A DNA stretch of 58,681 bases from an uncultured bacterium (GTDB lineage Bacteria; Cyanobacteriota; Vampirovibrionia; Gastranaerophilales; Gastranaerophilaceae): assembly GCA_949292175.1 (NCBI GenBank), contig CASEYJ010000002.1, forward strand, positions 1 through 58,681, written 5' to 3'. The notes under the pieces were generated by a model. That model was not told the DNA's origin. It made no database searches and saw nothing but the letters and a program-made list of their open reading frames with translations. Shown piece by piece: positions 54,567 to 58,681 of this stretch. The position numbers and the translations under genes were made by a program. The stretch's first letter is position 1. Every line of letters begins with the position of its first letter.

Positions 54567-55605
54567 TTTGCTTATCCTTTGACGTTTTAATTACAAATTC
54601 ACTGCCTAAAATTGTAAGTATTTTCTTCTTTTGTCCGTGTTGTTTCCAATTTTTTACTGAAAAGATTTTCTCTATAAAAGTTTTATCTTTACTCATGAGT
54701 TTGGACAAAAATTTTTCTTTCCCGGCAGGAGATAGTGATTGAAGACATTGCTCGATATATCTCTTAGTACTTTCTTTAGGGATACAGGTGTAATGCCAAC
54801 CCATTACAATTCTTGCGTATTCTTCAAATTCATCTTCTAGGGTATTATATAAATTATGCTTTTGTAAGAACTCTTTTAAATATTGAATATTATCAAAAAT
54901 GGCGAAGTTATCGTCTGAAACTCGATTGCCGGAAGAGCCTGCATTTTGCCTGTAATTGTAAAGTGCTTCTCCCAGATAAAAAACTTTGTCAGCCAAAAGA
55001 ATTGCTCCTAATGAAAAAATGTGATCTTCACCATGTTTGTTTGGAGCAAGTTTAATATTATTTTCTTTTATAAATTTAGTTGAATAAGCTTTGTTCCAGA
55101 CGGCAAGTGGAATTTCCGCCAAGAGTTTTTTAGACTTAAAGTCTCTCCAGCTGAAAAATGTGTTCGGCTTAACTTTGTGGCCCAAGCCTTTTTTAGATTG
55201 TCTAGAGAATGTAACTAATCTTTTTTTATGATTACGTTTATCAAAGGTTATGTAATCAAATTGAATTACTTGTGCATTAGTTTTTAAAAATGTTGAGTAT
55301 AAAACTTCTAACATATTAGATTCAATATAATCATCAGGATCTAAGAAAACAATATATTCTCCGGTTGCAAGGTCAATTGCTTTATTTCTTGCAACGCCTT
55401 GTCCTTGGTTTTCTTGTGAAATAACCTTGAAGCGAGAATCTTTCTTTGCATAATTTTTTAGTATTTCTAAAGAATTATCTGTGGAGCCATCATTCACGCA
55501 TATGCACTCAAAGTCTGTTAGTGTTTGGTTTTTAACACTGTCCATTGATTCATTTAGAAACTTTTCAACATTGTAAACCGGAACTATAATTGAGATCTTA
55601 GGCAT
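54556..55605 (-). CDS. Family 2 glycosyltransferase, first gene of the glycan operon
   Basis: 349 residues. Canonical GT2 N-terminus SIIVPVYNVEKFLNESMDSV (about 5-24), VNDGSTDNS, GQGVARNKA and FLDPDDYIE (about 90-98). The GGAGA ribosome site is adequate. It is likely the first gene of the 12-gene operon; I cannot define the promoter in the AT-rich spacer to the right. Confidence 0.91.
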   Translation of the reverse strand: MPKISIIVPVYNVEKFLNESMDSVKNQTLTDFECICVNDGSTDNSLEILKNYAKKDSRFKVISQENQGQGVARNKAIDLATGEYIVFLDPDDYIESNMLEVLYSTFLKTNAQVIQFDYITFDKRNHKKRLVTFSRQSKKGLGHKVKPNTFFSWRDFKSKKLLAEIPLAVWNKAYSTKFIKENNIKLAPNKHGEDHIFSLGAILLADKVFYLGEALYNYRQNAGSSGNRVSDDNFAIFDNIQYLKEFLQKHNLYNTLEDEFEEYARIVMGWHYTCIPKESTKRYIEQCLQSLSPAGKEKFLSKLMSKDKTFIEKIFSVKNWKQHGQKKKILTILGSEFVIKTSKDKQIGL

Positions 55606-56225
55606 TTAAATCTCCTATTATAAATTTGCTCTCTGTCTTTTTACTGTTCAGTTTTCTGTAAATTTGCATTTCTAAAGAACCTAATTCGTTTCCTTACTTT
55701 GATACTAAATCTGGTAATTCTTCTTTTATTTTAAAATATCCTAGTGTACAGTTAGTTCGAACTTGTTTTCAATCAAATTTTATCATAAAAATGAAATTAT
55801 TGCTTTGTATTTTCGTAATATTAAATTATATAAACTGTCTGATTGAAATATTTTAGGGGATTTTTGTGTCTTATCAGTTTAGGTTTAAAATTTAAAGTCT
55901 TTGATAATAGCGAAGATACATTGTTTTCTTGGGTGTGATTGGTATTATTTCATAATATTTTTTTTAAATTTATATATGTATAATTTAGCCATGTTTCTAT
56001 TTGTGTATGTAGGTAGTAAGTTTGATTATTTATAACTGGAATTTTGCATTTTTTTTTGTTTTTGGATATTTGATTAAGGTTAGGGGGATACATAACAATC
56101 AAGTAACTTTTATTTTTGTTGGATAGAAATGAAATTAGGGTGAGATGCGATAAAAAATAGCAAATTTTATTGTTTTTTTACTTTATTGTAATGTGTGAGT
56201 TTGATTAAAATGGTAAAAAAATAAA
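55606..56225. other. AT-rich 620-bp spacer without recognisable genes
   Basis: Very AT-rich, with poly-T and poly-A tracts. It must contain the promoter of the minus-strand glycan operon and perhaps that of the 56226 gene, but no -35/-10 pair stands out. I find no ops/JUMPstart element, tRNA or repeat array. Confidence 0.5.
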
Positions 56226-56696
56226 ATGAATTTTGTAAGCAGGTGTTTTTTTAGAAAAAATATACCGGATTATTTGTATCATTTGACGACAAAAGAAAAT
56301 TGCCGAAATATATTTAATGATGGTGTAATCAAACAAAACCAAGATAGAATTCTTAATAAGTATGCTGTATTTACAGTCGACCAAAATAATTTTACTAATG
56401 TTTGGTCAAAAACTATTATAAATAATGAAAATCTTCGAGATATGTTAATAGAACATATCAGTTTGGGTGGCGATAGTGTTGTTTTAAAAGTTTCTACAAA
56501 GAATTTGGATTTGAAAAAATTATTTATAAGAAATCAAAATAAATTTTTTGGTTTTAAAAATGGTGAGTACGACAAATTACCAAAGAATCCCTTAAAGTTT
56601 TTGGGATTTATTGTTGATGCTTTGCATCTAAGATATGGTACCCCTGCGGCTTTAAAAAAGTTTTTTAGCAAAAATGTAAAAGAACACTTGGTTTGA
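56226..56696 (+). CDS. Small protein, possible ADP-ribosyltransferase fold
   Basis: 156 residues, Lys/Asn/Phe-rich, without signal peptide. The start IPDYLYHLTTKENCRNIFNDGVIK (about 13-36, in two parts YLYHLTTKENC and RNIFNDGVI) resembles the Y-H-x-T ... I-x-x-x-G entry of DarT/DUF4433-type and KptA-type ADP-ribosyltransferase folds. The rest (AVFTVDQNNFTN, VVLKVSTKNLDL) fits alternating strands. No antitoxin partner is adjacent. Weak ribosome site. The function is tentative. Confidence 0.5.
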   Translation: MNFVSRCFFRKNIPDYLYHLTTKENCRNIFNDGVIKQNQDRILNKYAVFTVDQNNFTNVWSKTIINNENLRDMLIEHISLGGDSVVLKVSTKNLDLKKLFIRNQNKFFGFKNGEYDKLPKNPLKFLGFIVDALHLRYGTPAALKKFFSKNVKEHLV

Positions 56697-56775
56697 TTAC
56701 TTGTTACAGATGCTTTGATTATTTTTGGACACTTTGTGTTGGGTGCAGAACCCTCAACCTACAAACTGCAATTTC

Positions 56776-57000
56776 TAAAGCATAAGGGGGGCTGCAAGTC
56801 CGACACCTTCGCTTGTAAATCTTGTTATTCTTATTGCAACATACAATGGAGCTTCTCCTGCTTCAAGCATTCTCTTACATTTAAGCATATTTTCTGCTGT
56901 TTAAAACCAATTAAAGCTAATTGTTCAGCAGTTTGCTTTACAGAAACACATGATGTAATTTTAAACCATATATGCTTTTTATAGATTATATTACCAATTT
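56776..57000 (-). pseudogene. Decayed protein-coding remnant, one frameshift
   Basis: On the minus strand one frame encodes a coding-like stretch ending ...SVKQTAEQLALIGFKQQ (about 56985 to 56900). The adjacent frame continues AENMLKCKRMLEAGEAPLYV (56905 to about 56846) and ends at a TAG at 56776. Joined, they look like the 3' end of a gene broken by one indel; I do not recognise the family. It lies downstream of the MATE gene in the same orientation. The 89-codon + strand frame across this region does not look like protein. Confidence 0.35.
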
Positions 57001-57041
57001 ATACATTTTAATTTGATATAAAATTTACCGTATAAATTAAA

Positions 57042-58370
57042 TCATTTATTTAGTACGTTACGGTATATAGCAACAGAAATAATGGCAGTAACAGCTTCAG
57101 TAACCCAAAATGCATGCCAAATCCCTACTACTCCTAATATTCGGCTTAATAAAAATGCTGTTGGAATAATGATAAATATATACCGGCAAAGCGAAATTAA
57201 CAAGGACGGAATTCCTTTACCTAATCCCTCTAACGCACCTGATGAAGTAACAGACACAGCAGAAACAATAAACCCTGTGCATATAATTCTCAATGCTGTT
57301 TCTCCAGCTTGGAGAGTATAATCAGTATGAGTAAAGAGTTCCATAAGTTTCTCCGGATAAAACAGGCAAATTATAGTTCCCAATATCATAATTATACAAT
57401 TCAGATACAAAACAATTCTATAAATTTGATTGACTCTTTTATTTTCACCAGCACCGTAATTATAACCAATTAAAGGACGCATTCCTTGAACAATACCATT
57501 TGCAGGGAGATAGATAAATGTTTGCAATTTATAATAAATACCTAAAATTAAAATGTAAACTTCGGAATATGCAGCCAGAATTGCATTTAGTGCAGAAATT
57601 AATAACGATGGTAATGCAAGATTCAGTGTAGCCGGAATCCCAATTAAGTATAGTTTCAATACAATTTTAGGAGAAAATACAATATACTTCTTGCGAATAT
57701 GTACACAGATTGGCCGCATATAATAAACAATAAGATATATTATCAATGTCAACATCTGACCTATTCCGGTTGCTAATGCAGCTCCTTTAATCCCCATTTG
57801 AGGGAATGGTCCATAACCAAAAATCAGTATGGGATCCAATATGATATTTGCGATACATCCGCTCATCAAGCTTATCATTGTAGTTTTCATTTTGCCTGCG
57901 GCTTGAAAGATTTTCTCAAATGTTATCCCAACGAGAATAAACAGAGTAAAAGAGAATGCGATAACCGAATAATTAATACTGAGTTCAATCACTGGTTCTG
58001 ACGAAGTGAACTTTCTTAAAAAGAATGGCATAATTGCAATACAACAAATTGTCATTACAATACTATGAATAATCGCCAATAGAAGTCCTATAGTAGCAGC
58101 CCTATCAGCATTTTTATTATCTCCGGCTCCAAGATAAAAAGCGATAACCGCATTAATACCAACCCCGAAACCAATCCCTACTGCATTTATAAAATTTTGA
58201 ACAGGATAGACAAGTGATAGTGCGGTCATTGCATCCTCACTAATCCTGGCAACAAAATAACTATCTACAATGTTGTATAGAGAATTAACAAGCATTGATA
58301 AAACCATAGGTAATGACATTGATAAAATCAATGGTATAATCGGTTTTTCCTTCATAAAAGTATTATTCAT
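57042..58370 (-). CDS. MATE-family multidrug efflux transporter
   Basis: 442 residues, twelve predicted transmembrane helices in two six-helix halves. MATE landmarks: SMSLPMVLSMLVNSLYNIVD (helix 1, about 14-33), the VGINAVIAFYLGAGDN loop, and QGMRPLIGYNYGAGE in the second half. It exports cationic drugs or metabolites using Na+ or H+. Start ATG overlaps the stop of the preceding MATE gene by 4 nt (ATGA). Sequence style is like Clostridia proteins, so recent transfer is possible. Confidence 0.92.
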   Translation of the reverse strand: MNNTFMKEKPIIPLILSMSLPMVLSMLVNSLYNIVDSYFVARISEDAMTALSLVYPVQNFINAVGIGFGVGINAVIAFYLGAGDNKNADRAATIGLLLAIIHSIVMTICCIAIMPFFLRKFTSSEPVIELSINYSVIAFSFTLFILVGITFEKIFQAAGKMKTTMISLMSGCIANIILDPILIFGYGPFPQMGIKGAALATGIGQMLTLIIYLIVYYMRPICVHIRKKYIVFSPKIVLKLYLIGIPATLNLALPSLLISALNAILAAYSEVYILILGIYYKLQTFIYLPANGIVQGMRPLIGYNYGAGENKRVNQIYRIVLYLNCIIMILGTIICLFYPEKLMELFTHTDYTLQAGETALRIICTGFIVSAVSVTSSGALEGLGKGIPSLLISLCRYIFIIIPTAFLLSRILGVVGIWHAFWVTEAVTAIISVAIYRNVLNK

Positions 58371-58681
58371 GATTTCTCCTGTTTGAATTGTTCCGTTAAG
58401 ATTTTGAAAATACTATGATTGTTGGAATAGCCACCCAACACCATCAAGACAAGGGCAAAAATTAATGTGATTCCTTCTGTAACAGGAAAAGCATACCAAA
58501 TCCCATTCATTTGGAATACCTTATCCAAACACCACATAGCCGGAACAAATAAAATCAGCTGCCTGCAAAGTTGAATTCCAATACTTGACAATACATTCCC
58601 CGTAGCCTGAAAATAAGTTGAAATCATTGTAGAAATACCACAAAACAGGTAACTTACAGCCATAATCCGCATAGCGGATAT
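58367..58681 (-). CDS. MATE-family transporter, C-terminal part (cut by window end)
   Basis: The frame is open through the right window edge; about 104 residues are visible. The segment (SYLFCGISTMISTYFQATGN, WCLDKVFQMNGIWYAFPVTE) matches the last helices of MATE proteins and parallels the end of the neighbouring gene (GALEGLGKG, ILGVVGIWHAFWVTE). The two may form a heteromeric pair or a tandem duplication. Confidence 0.85.
   Translation of the reverse strand: MSAMRIMAVSYLFCGISTMISTYFQATGNVLSSIGIQLCRQLILFVPAMWCLDKVFQMNGIWYAFPVTEGITLIFALVLMVLGGYSNNHSIFKILTEQFKQEKS

Noticed and set aside
56715..56984. 89-codon + strand frame
   Set aside because: Cys/Phe/His/Ser-rich composition unlike protein, no ribosome site; the opposite strand carries a coding-like remnant.

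Overview
The window is a low-GC, gene-dense stretch of a Gram-negative, fermentative bacterium. Outer-membrane proteins (two TolC-type channels, an OmpA-type protein), a SpoIID-like amidase activator, a cyanobacterial-type DUF3326 protein, a GH57/DUF3536 enzyme and AdhE without visible respiratory genes together fit the non-photosynthetic sister lineage of Cyanobacteria (Vampirovibrionia, probably Gastranaerophilales). This is inferred from gene content; no 16S gene is present.

Layout. 0.2-10.7 kb: a TolC-like channel, thrS (without a TGS domain), rlmN with a YkgJ cysteine-cluster protein, an orphan acyl-CoA dehydratase activase, a GH57/DUF3536 enzyme and a second YkgJ protein. 10.8-16.7 kb: two lineage-type unknowns, valS, a 95-aa gene behind a switch-like pair of hairpins, and four-domain ribosomal protein S1. 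17-22.5 kb: a run of short helical or Gly-rich unknown proteins, several ending in a similar NI-x3-F motif, interrupted by an OmpA-like protein and an M16 peptidase homologue without zinc ligands. 22.5-28 kb: DUF3326, dnaK, HU, a SpoIID-like protein and tRNA-Arg(TCT) with a structured leader. 28-34.8 kb: a predicted zincin and a metal-resistance block (His-rich secreted protein, Zn/Cd P-type ATPase, divergent ArsR regulator with clear operators, zinc alcohol dehydrogenase, ArsP_2-type exporter). 35-42.6 kb: adhE under a Rex-type operator, a second TolC channel, a flavodoxin behind a MerR-type promoter, and malQ. 42.8-55.6 kb: a 12-gene minus-strand surface-glycan operon. 55.6-58.7 kb: AT-rich spacer, a possible ADP-ribosyltransferase-fold protein, a decayed gene and two tandem MATE exporters, the second cut by the window end.

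The glycan operon is the most coherent system. Read in transcription order it is GT2, GT2, rfbF, rfbG, rfbH, transketolase N-half, transketolase C-half, hexapeptide acyltransferase, SDR reductase/epimerase, GT2, GT2, MsbA/PglK-type ABC exporter, then a terminator. RfbF/G/H make a CDP-4-keto-3,6-dideoxyhexose. The inserted thiamine-diphosphate enzyme and reductase suggest a branched sugar analogous in logic to yersiniose but made with a split transketolase.

Regulation visible in the DNA includes many intrinsic terminators, an ArsR double operator, a Rex site, a MerR-type 19-bp-spacer promoter, and a recurring arrangement in which a -10 box lies 6-9 nt before an ATG without a Shine-Dalgarno sequence. 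That last pattern suggests that leaderless mRNAs are common in this genome.
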